A stretch of DNA of 64,000 nt from DATBJJ01 sp963750915 (GCA_963750915.1 CAVVSF010000007.1:1178001-1242000), one strand, 5' to 3'. Positions 1 through 13,865 are shown, counted from the stretch's first letter. Numbers and translations: made by a program. Notes: generated by a model not told the origin, from the letters alone.

Positions 1-37
1 CGGCCGACCTAGGTTACACTAGGCCTTTCCCCACACC

Positions 38-1120
38 GTGCGCACTGGACCCTCAGGCCTCATCGTTCGGTTGTTTCTCGCTGTCGCGGGGTGCCTCGTG
101 CTGTCGCCGGGCACAGGCGCGCAGCAGAACAACTTGTCCGGCCTGATTCCCTTCGAGAGCTACCTCGAGTCGCTGCGCGTGCAGGCCGGTATTCCAGGCA
201 TGTCGGCGATCATGCTCCAGGACGGCGAGGTGGTCTGGGAACGCGGCCTCGGGTTCCAGAACCAGGAGTCGCGGATCCGCGCCACGCCGGATACGCCCTA
301 TCCGATCGCCGACTTGAACCAGACCCTCACCGCGACGCTCGTGCTTCACTGCACCGAGCAGCGGCGCCTGGATCTCGGCGATCCGATTCGACGCTACGGC
401 GAGTCCGTTGCGGAACCGGGCGCAACCATTCGCCAGCTGCTCAGCCACACGTCGGCCGGGGCCGGCGACACCTTTCAGTACGATCCCGAGCGCTTCGCCA
501 AGCTGACGCGCCCGGTCGAGGCGTGCATCGAGCAGCCCTTCCGCAAGACCGTCGCCGTCGAACTGCTCGAGCGACTGGCGATGAAGGACTCGGTGCCGGG
601 ACGCGATGTCGTCACGCCCGGCGCGTTCAACGAACCGCTCTTCTCCGCCGAGATCCTCGAGCGCTATCGCCGCGTGCTCGACCGACTCGCCGTGCCCTAC
701 AAGGTCGACAAGCGCGGCCGCCTGACCCGCAGCGAGCTGCAGCAGGAAGGGATCAACGCCGCCAGCGGCCTCGTCTCGACCGTGCGTGACCTCGCGCGCT
801 TCGACGCGGCGCTCGGCAAGGGACTGCTGCTGCGCGACGAGACTCGCGCAATGGCGTGGTCGAACATCCAGACGTCGCAGAGCACGGCGATTCCAACCGG
901 GCTCGGCTGGTTCGTCCAGACCTACCGCAACGACCGCGTCGTCTGGCACTTCGGCCTCGTGCCCAACGCCTATTCCTCGCTCATCATCAAACTGCCGGGA
1001 CGCGGGCTGACGTTCATCCTGCTCGCCAACAGCGACGGCCTGAGCGCGCCGTTCCAGCTCGACGCCGGCGACATCACGCGCTCGCTCTTCGCCACGCTGT
1101 TCCTGCGGCTCTACACCTGA
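38..1120 (+). CDS. Secreted beta-lactamase-fold (serine hydrolase family) protein, probably catalytically dead
   Basis: This 360-residue protein starts at GTG. A signal peptide covers about residues 9-28, ending near GTGA-QQ. The body follows the class C beta-lactamase / penicillin-binding serine hydrolase pattern: the usual IGSxSKTFTA block aligns with IADLNQTLTA (residues 90-99), the LLSHTS block is present, and a WHFG motif near residue 308 matches the HxG/KTG strand. The nucleophile serine is replaced by Asp92 and the general-base lysine by Gln95. The Tyr-x-Asn position reads Tyr-Asp-Pro. The fold is therefore recognisable but the catalytic triad is not. A binding or regulatory role in the periplasm is inferred. 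Five bases separate its stop from the next gene, so the two are probably co-transcribed. Confidence 0.8.
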   Translation: MRTGPSGLIVRLFLAVAGCLVLSPGTGAQQNNLSGLIPFESYLESLRVQAGIPGMSAIMLQDGEVVWERGLGFQNQESRIRATPDTPYPIADLNQTLTATLVLHCTEQRRLDLGDPIRRYGESVAEPGATIRQLLSHTSAGAGDTFQYDPERFAKLTRPVEACIEQPFRKTVAVELLERLAMKDSVPGRDVVTPGAFNEPLFSAEILERYRRVLDRLAVPYKVDKRGRLTRSELQQEGINAASGLVSTVRDLARFDAALGKGLLLRDETRAMAWSNIQTSQSTAIPTGLGWFVQTYRNDRVVWHFGLVPNAYSSLIIKLPGRGLTFILLANSDGLSAPFQLDAGDITRSLFATLFLRLYT

Positions 1121-1125
1121 ACGAC

Positions 1126-1749
1126 GTGCGGACCCGTCTCAGAGTCCTGGCTCTGGTCGGCACCCTGATTACGGGATTGCCTCAGGCCGCCGCCGCCGAG
1201 TGGCACATCACCCCGTTTTTCGGCTTCACCTTCCAGGGCGAGACAACGCTGCTCGATTACGAGAGCGCGGTCGGTACGACGCACTGGCATTTTGGCAGCA
1301 CACTGTCGCTCGTCGGGTCCGGGCCGATCGGCGTCGAGGGGCTCGTCATCTACGTTCCCGGCTTCTTTCAGCGGGACAACCCGCCGGCGATCGGCGGCGT
1401 GCCGCCGATCAACGTGACCAAGAGTCGATCGATCGGGCTGATGGGAAACCTGGTCCTGACGACGCCGCGCCGCTGGAACGAGTACGGCCTGCGACCGTTC
1501 GTCTCCGGCGGTATCGGCTGGCTGCACGCCTCGGCCCAGGACGCGTCGGACGTCCTGCCCGTGAGCGCCAATCTGCTCGGCTACAACGTCGGCGGCGGCG
1601 CCGTCGGCTTCCTCACGGACCGCACCGGCCTGCGCTTCGACCTGCGCTACTTCAGCAACCTGAAGCCCGTCGACGACTTCGAAACCGCCATCGGCAGGGT
1701 CCAGCTCAGTTACTGGACGGCAAGCGTCGGAGTTGTGCTCCGCTACTAA
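1126..1749 (+). CDS. Small outer-membrane beta-barrel protein
   Basis: This 207-residue protein starts at GTG 1126, five bases after the upstream stop. The same frame is open further upstream, but that part is antisense-like readthrough of the previous gene. A signal peptide ends near residue 25 (QAAAAEW). The rest alternates hydrophobic and polar residues with many Gly and aromatic residues (FFGFTFQG, GLRPFVSGGIGWLHA, GLRFDLRYFSN) and ends in VVLRY. This is typical of an 8-10 strand porin-like barrel of the OmpW/OmpA-like type. No precise family is recognised. A 7-nt-period repeat array begins two bases after its stop codon. Confidence 0.75.
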   Translation: MRTRLRVLALVGTLITGLPQAAAAEWHITPFFGFTFQGETTLLDYESAVGTTHWHFGSTLSLVGSGPIGVEGLVIYVPGFFQRDNPPAIGGVPPINVTKSRSIGLMGNLVLTTPRRWNEYGLRPFVSGGIGWLHASAQDASDVLPVSANLLGYNVGGGAVGFLTDRTGLRFDLRYFSNLKPVDDFETAIGRVQLSYWTASVGVVLRY

Positions 1750-1751
1750 AC

Positions 1752-1970
1752 GTGCTTCGTGCAGGGTGCCTTGTGCCTGGTGCTCGAGGTGCGAGGGTGC
1801 CAAGTGCCAGGGTGCGAACGTGCGAGGGTGCGAACGTGCCAGGGTGCGAAGGCGCCACGGTGCCCGCGCGCGCAGCACCCGCGCACAAAGCACGAAGCAC
1901 CCAGCACTCCCGCACCCCGCACGCCGCACGTCGAGCACCCAGGCACAAGGCACCCCGCACGAAGCACCTT
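1752..1970. repeat. Heptamer-periodic inverted array A (GTGCNNN / GCACNNN)
   Basis: The left half is a run of units GTGC plus about three variable bases. The right half is the complementary run GCAC plus three. The outer roughly 40 bases of the two halves are nearly perfect inverted repeats, bounded by GTGCTTCGTGC on the left and GCACGAAGCAC on the right. The array fills the gap between two convergent stop codons (1749 and 1978). A transcript from either side could fold into one long hairpin. Array E at 55595 has the same end sequences. Confidence 0.9.
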
Positions 1971-1977
1971 TCAAAAA

Positions 1978-3734
1978 CTACTTGGGCATGAGCGCCATGA
2001 CGTCGTCCCTCGGCGGCGGCATGGGTGACATGACGGCGCTATCAGGCACGACGGCGCGGGTCGCGAAGATCACCATCTCGGGTGAGACGAGCTCCGGGCG
2101 CGGATCCAGCCACGCCGGGCCGTGCGAGACGATGCGCGCCACGAGGCGGAAGGGCGACCCCTCGCCCGTGAAGAGCAGCTTGTAGAGGTGAACGCGCTCC
2201 GGCATCCTCGCCTGCACCTCCGGGTTGAAGTAGCGCGGATAGAACGCATCGGAGTCGACGACGATGCCGTTGGCGGGGTTCTCGAGATACGGCAGCATCT
2301 CCTTCCAGAACCCGGCGCCGCGATACGTGGGCCCGAGAAGGACCGGAATGTGGCGCAGCGGGAACGACGGCCGATCGAAGTAGGGCAGGTAGGCCTCGAC
2401 CGCGAAGTAGTCGACCGGCATCCCCGCCGGAAGCGGCAGCGCCTGGATCCAGCGCGCCGACGTGTAGCGGGTGTCGGCGACGAACATGTAGCTCACGCGC
2501 GCGGCGTAGGCGGTCGAATAGAGGCCGACGAACGCGGTCAGCGCCACCGCCGCGGCACGCAGCACCGGGAGCCTGGCGGTTCGCACCATTGTCATGCCCG
2601 CTGCCGCCGCCAGCAGCGCCAGCGACGGACCAATCGGCATGATGAATCGAAGCGCCCGGTGTGAGGTGATGCCGTAGAAGCCGTAGAAGGCCACAATCCA
2701 GGCGGCGTGAATCAGATAGAACTGCCGGGTTCTCGCGTCAGTACGTCGCAGCAGGAGCGCGAGCGCTCCGAAGACGAGCCCGGCGAGCGACAGCGCGAAG
2801 AGCGGCCATCCCAGCGCATTGCCGATGATGCCGATGTACTGGACCCACGAACGCTCCATGCCGGCGAGCGACCCGCTCGGCGCGCCGGTGAACCAGGTGT
2901 AGATCAGCGCATCGCGGAACCCCGCCAGTTGAGCACCGCGTACGGCGTGCCGAGGACGAAGCCGCCGATCACCGAGGCGAACGTCAGCGCCATCCTGGCG
3001 ATGCCGTCGAGCGACAACCCCCGGCGCAGGCCGCGGCCGCTCAAATGCGCGGCGAGGAACGGCACCGCGAGCACCCACGGCGTGTACTTCGTCGAGCAGG
3101 CCAGCCCGGTCGCGAGACCGGCGAGGACGTAGTCGCGCCAGGCGCCGCGATCGGCGACCAGCGTGAACCGCCACAACGCCCACAGGCACAGCATGAACAG
3201 CATGCTTTCGCCGGTCGCGAAGTGCGCCATGTTCACCAGGCCCATCGTCCCGGCGCCGAACCAGGCGGCGACGAAGCCGGCGGTTTCGCCGAAATAGGAT
3301 CGGGCGATGACGAACAGCAGGTAGACGGTGGCCAGTTGAAAGAGTACGGACAGGCCGCGCGACAGGCGATAAGCGAGGAACTGGATCGGGCGATCCGGAT
3401 GCGCCGGATCGGTCATCACCACGTTGGCTTCAGTGCGGTACTTCAACCCCTGCCGCGGCGCCAGCGCGTAGGCGGCCCGTACCGTGGCGTAGATGGCATA
3501 GGCATGTAGGCTCGGATTGATGAAGTGCGGCGGCTCGAGCGTGCGTTCCCGAATCATGGTGTCGGCGACCATGATCTTCTCGTCGGGATGCCAGTTGTAG
3601 GGCAGGCCCCAGTCGAGGCCGCAGAACCCGAGGACGGCGCTGAGCAGGAGAATCAGGGACAGCCAACCGACTGTGCGGCGGGGCGGCCACGGTGCGACGC
3701 GCCGGACCGCGACCTCGAAGCCGCCGATGCGCAT
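1978..3734 (-). CDS. GT39/ArnT-like polytopic membrane glycosyltransferase, frame broken
   Basis: Two overlapping minus-strand frames (about 3734-2910 and about 2920-1978) join into one protein of about 585 residues. The join lies near 2918-2926, where one base appears to be missing in a GGGG/TT run. The N-terminal part has the first membrane helix followed by GLPYNWHPDEKI, matching the conserved acidic loop (D/E after helix 1) of dolichol- or polyprenol-phosphate-sugar-dependent GT39/PMT transferases. Many membrane helices follow (VLFQLATVYLLFVIA, LFALSLAGLVFGALALLL), then a soluble C-terminal domain. It probably transfers a sugar from a lipid carrier at the periplasmic face. The divergent GT2 at 3757 could make that lipid-linked sugar. 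The start at 3734 was chosen because the longer frame would run into the divergent start codon. Confidence 0.75.
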
Positions 3735-3756
3735 GCTAAGATGCGCCGATTCATTC

Positions 3757-4494
3757 ATGAAATTGTCGATTGTCATCCCAGTATATAACGAGGAATCGAC
3801 GATCGCGGCGGTACTGGCCCGCGTTCACGCCGTCACCCTGCCGGTTGCGCGCGAGGTGATCGTCGTCAACGACGGCTCATCGGATGCGACCGCGGCGCGG
3901 ATCGCCGCCGTCCGCGACAACTACCCGGGCCTGGTGGTCCTCGACATGCCGCGCAACTCGGGCAAGGGCGCCGCCATCGGCCGCGGCGTCGCGGCGGCCA
4001 CCGGCGACATCGTCGTCATCCAGGATGCCGATCTCGAAGTCGATCCAGCCGAGCACACGCGGCTGCTGAAGCCAATCCTCGAGGCCGGCGCGCCTGTCGT
4101 CTACGGTTCGCGGTTCCTCGGCCGGCGCCGCGGCTTCTCGGTCAACGCCGTCGCCAATCAGGCACTCACGCTGATGACGAACGTCCTCTACGGCGCCGGC
4201 ATCACCGACATGGAGACGGCTTACAAGATGGTCCGGCGCGACGTCTTCGATCGTCTGCGCCTCGAGTGCCGGCGCTTCGATTTCGAACCCGAGATCACCG
4301 CCAAGCTGCGCCGCTGCGGCTACCCGATCGTCGAAGTCCCGATCTCGTACGTGCCGCGGAGCCGGGAAGAAGGCAAAAAGATCAAGTGGCAGGACGGCGT
4401 CGTCGCCGTCCGCGTCCTGCTGCGCTATCGGTTCGCGCCGTTCTCGCGCATCGTCCGCGACGATGAGGTCGGTGCGCCGGCGCCGACACGGTAA
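3757..4494 (+). CDS. Dolichyl-phosphate-mannose-synthase-like GT2 glycosyltransferase
   Basis: This 245-residue protein starts at ATG 3757, giving MKLSIVIPVYNEE, the classic beginning of this family. The frame is open upstream but without family sequence. The GT-A fold motifs are clear: VNDGSSD for nucleotide-sugar binding, the D-x-D-like QDADLEVDP at the metal site, and YGSRFLG. There is no C-terminal membrane segment, so this is the soluble DPM1-like form. It probably transfers a sugar from a nucleotide sugar to polyprenyl phosphate in the cytoplasm, feeding the divergent GT39-like transferase. The exact sugar cannot be read. The last 70 bases overlap the 3' end of the convergent lipoprotein gene. 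Confidence 0.85.
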   Translation: MKLSIVIPVYNEESTIAAVLARVHAVTLPVAREVIVVNDGSSDATAARIAAVRDNYPGLVVLDMPRNSGKGAAIGRGVAAATGDIVVIQDADLEVDPAEHTRLLKPILEAGAPVVYGSRFLGRRRGFSVNAVANQALTLMTNVLYGAGITDMETAYKMVRRDVFDRLRLECRRFDFEPEITAKLRRCGYPIVEVPISYVPRSREEGKKIKWQDGVVAVRVLLRYRFAPFSRIVRDDEVGAPAPTR

Positions 4495-5477
4495 GCGGCC
4501 GGCGTCGACTGCGGGCCGAACGCCCGCGCCAGTCCTTCCTCGAAGACCGCCGCCATCACCTCGTAGCCGCGCGCCGTCGGGTGCAGGTTGTCCTGGCCAA
4601 TGAGCGACAGGTCATCCTTCATCGCCGCGAAGACGTCGATCAGCACCGCGTTGCGGCGCGCCGCGAGCGCGCGGACCTCGTCGTTGAAGCCGGGGATGAT
4701 GCCGGCGACGGCGGTGCGGTCCGGGGTGCTGAACGGCCGCTGCGGCGGAATCGTCGCCAGGCAGACGCGTACGTTCAGACTCTCCGCGTCGTTGATCATC
4801 GACTCGAGCGCCTGCAGCGCCGGCTCGACGCCGCGCTGCTGGAAGAGCAGATCATTGGTGCCCTCCATCAGAAGGACGACCTCCGGCTGGTTCGCGATCA
4901 GCGTGCCGCGGAAGCGGCGGACGCCCTCGCCCGAGACGAGCTCGCCGGCGTTGCCGGCGTTGAAAATCGTCAGCGACTGCGTCGGATAGCGCACCCGCAG
5001 CAGATTCCGCAATACCGAGGGGTACGAGCCGGGACGATCGAGCGCGAGGACCGTCGGCGACAGCGAGATGACGCCCTCGGTCAGGCTGTCACCGAAGGTC
5101 AGGTATTTGGAGAAGCGCAGCTGCGGCGGCGGCCGCACCGTGACGTTGAAGCTGCAGCTCGCCGCCTGGCCGCGGGTATCCTTCGCTTCGCAGGACACCG
5201 CAGTAGTGCCGACGATGAACTGGTGGCCAGGCTGCACCGAGCAGGTCGTCGTGATCGGGGCGGTACCGTTGGTCGTGCGGGGCGCTTCGAACGGTACGAC
5301 GACGGGATTGCCGTCGGTGGAGTCGCCGCTGACGGCAGTCGGGCAGGTGATCGCCAGAGCCGGCGGGGCGGGCGCGACTGGCGAGCTGCCGCCGCAGCTC
5401 GCCAGCATTGCCGGCACGGTGAAGACGAGAGCGGTAAAGACCGGGCGTCGACCGAAGGCGAGGAGAACGCAGCCCAT
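4425..5477 (-). CDS. HYR-like plus SGNH/GDSL hydrolase lipoprotein
   Basis: This 350-residue protein has a lipoprotein signal (hydrophobic stretch then MLASC, Cys near residue 28), so it should be lipid-anchored. Residues of about 40-115 resemble a HYR-type immunoglobulin-like domain with paired cysteines. Residues of about 120-335 form an SGNH hydrolase: GDSLTEG carries the nucleophile serine, NAGNAGE the block II glycine, GTNDL the block III asparagine, and DNLHPT the catalytic Asp/His pair. The family includes esterases, thioesterases and carbohydrate deacetylases; the substrate is unknown. Its end overlaps the convergent GT2 by 70 bases. Confidence 0.85.
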   Translation of the reverse strand: MGCVLLAFGRRPVFTALVFTVPAMLASCGGSSPVAPAPPALAITCPTAVSGDSTDGNPVVVPFEAPRTTNGTAPITTTCSVQPGHQFIVGTTAVSCEAKDTRGQAASCSFNVTVRPPPQLRFSKYLTFGDSLTEGVISLSPTVLALDRPGSYPSVLRNLLRVRYPTQSLTIFNAGNAGELVSGEGVRRFRGTLIANQPEVVLLMEGTNDLLFQQRGVEPALQALESMINDAESLNVRVCLATIPPQRPFSTPDRTAVAGIIPGFNDEVRALAARRNAVLIDVFAAMKDDLSLIGQDNLHPTARGYEVMAAVFEEGLARAFGPQSTPAAYRVGAGAPTSSSRTMRENGANR

Positions 5478-5582
5478 TAGAACCCATCAATTTTAATACA
5501 TGAGGCGGCGGAGGCGGCCCTGGCGGCCGCTCCGTTGCGAATCGAGCGGGGATGGCCGTAAAGTACTCGGCATGGGCATCTC

Positions 5583-6008
5583 ATGCGCCTCGTAAACTCG
5601 CGTCTCTGCCTCGACTGCGAAGAGGTCCACGAAGAACAGCACTGCCCGATCTGCGGATCGGAGTCGTTCGCGTTCATGACGCGATGGGTCACGCCTACCG
5701 ACACCGTCTCGGACTCGCCTGGACGCCCGGCGCGGTCGCCGGCGACGCCGCCGACGCCGCAGGCGGCGCCGACGGAACGTTCCGAGCAGCCCGTCCTCGA
5801 GCGGCGCCATCAGCTGGCGCGGCGGGAGCAGGTCGACGCCTATCGGCAGATGCTCAACCCCGACGCTGCGGCGCCCAGCCGCGGCCGGATGGTCGCCCGC
5901 GGCGCGCTCGGGCTCGCGCTGCTGGGCCTGGCGCGCGCCGTCTGGCGCTCGGCGCCGGAGGGCAACAACGAGCCTCGCAAGAACAGCAAGCCAGGGCCCC
6001 AGTCATGA
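5583..6008 (+). CDS. Small zinc-ribbon protein with C-terminal hydrophobic segment
   Basis: This 141-residue protein has four cysteines as two CxxC pairs (C9/C12 and C21/C24), a typical zinc ribbon. A Pro/Ala/Thr-rich linker follows, then a basic stretch and a short hydrophobic helix (ARGALGLALLGLARAVW) near residues 105-121. The stop overlaps the start of the M48 peptidase as ATGA at 6005-6008, so the two are translationally coupled. The function is not known. A cytoplasmic, membrane-associated partner of the peptidase gene is inferred from the coupling only. Confidence 0.7.
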   Translation: MRLVNSRLCLDCEEVHEEQHCPICGSESFAFMTRWVTPTDTVSDSPGRPARSPATPPTPQAAPTERSEQPVLERRHQLARREQVDAYRQMLNPDAAAPSRGRMVARGALGLALLGLARAVWRSAPEGNNEPRKNSKPGPQS

Positions 6009-7422
6009 GCCCTGTGTCCAGCCGCGTGCGCGCGTGGTCCCTCGTCGCCGTGCTGCTCGCGGCCGGCGCGCTGCCCCTGGCACAGACCAAGGTCACGCCG
6101 CCGAAGAACAAATTCACGCCCGAGCAGGACGTCGAGCTCGGCCGCGAAGCTGCCGCGGAAGTCCGCAAGCAGTACCCGGTGATCGACGACCAGGCGGTCG
6201 CGGCGTATCTGGAACGCCTGGGAGATCGGCTCGTCGAACAGGCGCCGCAAGAGCTCAACCACCCGGTGTTCGAGTACCTCGTTCACCCCGGTCAACCTCA
6301 AGGACATCAACGCCTTCGCCCTGCCCGGCGGCCCGATGTTCGTCAACCGCGGCATGTTCGAGGCGGCGCGGGAGCGAGGGGGAGGTCGTCGGCGTCATGG
6401 CGCACGAGCTCAGTCACGTGCTCCTGCGGCACGGCACCGCCAACGCGACCAAGGCGCAAGGCTTCCAGATGGGGCAGATCGCCGGCGCCATCGCCGGCGC
6501 GGTTGTCGGCGGCGGCTGGGGACAGGTGATTTCGCAGGGCAGCCAGCTCGGGCTCGGCTCGTGGCTGATGAAGTACAGCCGCGAGTACCAGAAGCAGGCC
6601 GATCTCCTCGGCGCGCAGATCATGGCGCGGGCCGGCTACGACCCTCGCGACCTCGGGCGGATGTTCGAGACGATTCAGAAGCAGGGCGGCGCCGGCACGC
6701 CGGAGTGGCTGAGCAGCCACCCTGATCCGGGAAACCGGTCGGCGTACATCAGTCGCGAGGCGGCGGCGCTGACGATCGCCTCGCGCAACCTGTCGGCGGC
6801 CGATTTCGACCGGGCGCGCTCGACGTTCGCGTCGATGGCGCCGGCGAAATCGATGGCCGATCTCGCGCGCAACGAGTCATCGGGCGGAGGCACGAGCGGC
6901 CCGGCCTCGGTTGGCCGGGTCGGCGATCCGGTGCCGGCGCCCTCGGCGCAGTACCGGCGGATGCAGGGCGGGCGCCTGTTCGATGTCGACGTACCGTCGA
7001 ACTGGCAGGCAGTGACCTCGAACAACGCGGTGAAATACGTGCCGGCGAACGGCTACGGCCAGGTGTCGGAGGGGCAGACCGTCTTCACGCATGGCGTCGA
7101 GCTCGGCGTCGCCCGCGCCAACAGCCGCGACCTGGCGGAAGCGACGGAGACGCTGCTCGGCGCGTTCGCTCGCAGCAATCCCGATCTGCGGCGGGCCGGC
7201 GAGGTGCGCGAGATCGCGATCTCGGAGCGGCGGGCCCTGGCCCTGCCGCTCGTCAATCGTTCGGATCTCGGCGGCAGCGAGCGCATCGGCCTCTATACGA
7301 CCTTTCTGGCCGACGGCAATCTCTTCTACTACGCGACCATCGTCCCGGACCAGGAAGCCGATCTCTACCGTCCGGTGTTCGATCGGATTGGGCGCTCGAT
7401 CCGGCTCCGCGACGCGCGGTAG
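6005..7422 (+). CDS. Secreted M48-family metalloprotease (BepA/OMA1-like), two frame breaks
   Basis: The protein starts at ATG 6005 with a signal peptide (VAVLLAAGALPLAQ). Two apparent one-base insertions disturb the frame: an extra C near 6277 and an extra G near 6370-6372. Correcting both gives about 471 residues and restores the family sequence across the breaks (VNLKDINAFALPGG, EAARSEGEVVGVMAHELSHV). HELSH is the HExxH zinc motif. The SSHPDPGNR motif matches the BepA-type histidine loop. The usual third zinc ligand in EAD(R/x)LG reads QADLLG. The C-terminal 190 residues form a further domain (YRRMQGGRLFDVDVPSNW) I cannot name. It probably acts in envelope protein quality control. The frame breaks are more likely sequencing errors than real decay. 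Confidence 0.75.
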
Positions 7423-7450
7423 GCTCGAGCTCGATCGCACCGGCCCCGCG

Positions 7451-8077
7451 TCACTTCACCGCGCGGGCCAGTCCCTGCCGGTGCATCTCGTCGACACAGG
7501 CTTCGACCAGTTCCTTCATGAAGGCGGCGAGCGTCTTCGGCTCTTCGCTCTCACTCACCGCCGCCCACAGCAGCGTGTCCTTGGGCACGCTGAAAATCAG
7601 CGTCTCCACGGTGACCACGGTCTCGTGACCGATTGTGCCGGGAATATAGACGTTGTTCCAGCCGTAGCCGTAGTAGCCCCACAGCGTGCCGTAGTAGGGG
7701 TTCGCCCAGGTGCTGGGCGTATAGGTCGTGCGCCTCTCGGAGGAGATCGGCCGCAGCGCGACGACGCCTTCGACGCCGGCACGCTCGAACCAGCCGCGCG
7801 CCTTGGCGACATCGGTCAATTCCTCTTTCGGCGCGATGCGGTAGGTGGCGACGCCCTGGAGGCCGCGCTGCCCGAGCTCCCGGACGAGTGCCTCCTCGCC
7901 GGAGACGCGGAGGTCGGTGTCGTTGGAAATCACGAGCGCGGCGACCTTCTTGCCCGCAAGGGTGACCTCGGCGGCGGCGGGCGTCTTCCAGACCGACGTG
8001 AACTTGGGCTTGGCGGCGCCCGCGCCAACAACCATGACGGTGGCGAGCAGGGCCAGGGGCGTGAGGAGTCGATTCAT
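7451..8077 (-). CDS. Secreted protein of unknown function
   Basis: This 208-residue protein has a clear signal peptide (PLALLATVMVVGAGAAKP). The mature part contains a VAALVISNDTDLRVSGEEALVRELGQRG region and a Gly/Tyr-rich loop (WANPYYGTLWGYYGYGWN) near residues 118-135. The arrangement recalls periplasmic proteins of the DUF4136 type, which carry a similar aromatic loop, but the match is only by eye. It is not a lipoprotein because no lipobox cysteine is present. It sits between the convergent M48 gene and the end of the rRNA operon, with no obvious operon partner. Confidence 0.6.
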   Translation of the reverse strand: MNRLLTPLALLATVMVVGAGAAKPKFTSVWKTPAAAEVTLAGKKVAALVISNDTDLRVSGEEALVRELGQRGLQGVATYRIAPKEELTDVAKARGWFERAGVEGVVALRPISSERRTTYTPSTWANPYYGTLWGYYGYGWNNVYIPGTIGHETVVTVETLIFSVPKDTLLWAAVSESEEPKTLAAFMKELVEACVDEMHRQGLARAVK

Positions 8078-8156
8078 GTCCGCGACGTTAGCAGAGTGCG
8101 GACCGGGCTGGCAATGCGCCGGGGGCGAGCGCCGCCCGGAAACGAGAGATGCCCTG

Positions 8157-8198
8157 AAAAAAGAAACGCCCGGCGCTCGTGTTAGCGAGCGTCGGGCG
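8157..8198 (-). terminator. Rho-independent terminator of the rRNA operon
   Basis: On the minus strand a 13-bp stem (8167-8179 with 8186-8198, one G-U pair) closes a 6-nt loop and is followed by TTTCTTTTTT. It lies 16 bases past the 3' end of 5S rRNA. Confidence 0.9.
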
Positions 8199-8214
8199 CA
8201 GAGTGAAAAATAAT

Positions 8215-8330
<116 letters not shown>

Positions 8331-8441
8331 AAAGTCAATCTTGGTTGCCTGGGGTTCGACGGCCAATCGCACCTGATATCTGCGCGGGAGTCGTCGATCG
8401 TCCCAGACTATGTCAAAGAGCACCGGGCGTTGCGGCCCGGC

Positions 8442-8469
8442 CAACTGAGTATCCTGCAAACGGTAGTTT
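8442..8469 (-). other. 3' arm of the 23S rRNA processing stem
   Basis: These 28 bases are complementary (one mismatch) to 11637-11664 on the other side of the 23S gene. In the precursor they would form the long helix that RNase III cuts. Confidence 0.85.
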
Positions 8470-8555
8470 CAACCAACCACGGCAGCTTTCCCGCGCCATA
8501 GCCGCATAGCGGCGACGGCGGGATGTGCACTCTTCTCCGGAGAGAAGAGAGAAAT

Positions 8556-11545
<2,990 letters not shown>

Positions 11546-11636
11546 ATAATATTGAACTCGGAACTAACGACGACAGCCGCCAGCGATGCTGGCCGCCGTC
11601 CCCGACAGTTCCTTGCACACTGCTTGTGGTCGGAAA

Positions 11637-11664
11637 AAACTACCGTTTGCAGGATATTCAGTTG
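11637..11664 (-). other. 5' arm of the 23S rRNA processing stem
   Basis: This is the inverted partner of 8442-8469 (27 of 28 bases complementary). Together they bracket 23S rRNA exactly as RNase III precursor stalks do. Confidence 0.85.
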
Positions 11665-11777
11665 TAAAAGAGCTTGCGTGCTTGCTACGTGCGGCCGATG
11701 TCACGTGGCCGCAACTTCCGATTCTACGATCCGCGCGCATCCGGGCGCAAGCAGAACCGCAAAACCTTGAACGAATG

Positions 11778-11850
11778 TGGAGAATACCGGGCTCGAACCG
11801 GTGACCTCCTGGTTGCAAACCAGGCGCTCTCCCAGCTGAGCTAATTCCCC
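11778..11850 (-). tRNA. tRNA-Ala (anticodon TGC)
   Basis: This 73-nt cloverleaf has acceptor GGGGAAT/ATTCTCC, D-arm GCTC..GAGC, anticodon stem CTGGT with loop TTTGCAA, and T-loop GGTTCGAGCC. CCA is not encoded. It lies in the 16S-23S spacer. Confidence 0.97.
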
Positions 11851-12069
11851 GAAAAACTGTCGTGGTGCTTTGATTCTGGCGAGATGAAGAGAAGGCTTCC
11901 AGGCAGGTGTTGACTACCGACTTCTGTTCATCGCGCGCTAGGCACTACGCAATAACCACGCTCCTTGTAGTACTTGCTGGCTTCCAGCCGCAGCTCGTCG
12001 AACCTGGTCGACCCGCCGGCGTCGATGCCGTGCGGCGGGCAGCCTCCGTCGGCATGGCCGGGCGAAGGC

Positions 12070-12146
<77 letters not shown>

Positions 12147-12191
12147 CAGGTAAATCTACTCGAGCCGCTGTCAAAGATCCCGGCGCAACCG

Positions 12192-12228
12192 GGTTCTTTC
12201 AAAACTAGATAGAACGTGCAAAGCACAG
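12192..12228 (-). other. 3' arm of the 16S rRNA processing stem
   Basis: This arm of about 37 bases is complementary, with few mismatches, to 14076-14112 across the 16S gene. Both contain the element TTCTTTNAAAACTAGATAG, similar to rRNA leader and spacer sequences of other bacteria. Confidence 0.85.
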
Positions 12229-12307
12229 AATCGAGTACCAGATCGATCGTTTCAAGAGGCGCCGGCGCTCAGGCCCGAGGGCCCTGGTGCGCGCGCGACG
12301 CGTTCTC

Positions 12308-13865
<1,558 letters not shown>

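Noticed and set aside
1752..1970. Repeat arrays considered as CRISPR
   Set aside because: The units are 7-8 bases without spacers, the second half is inverted, and no cas genes are nearby.
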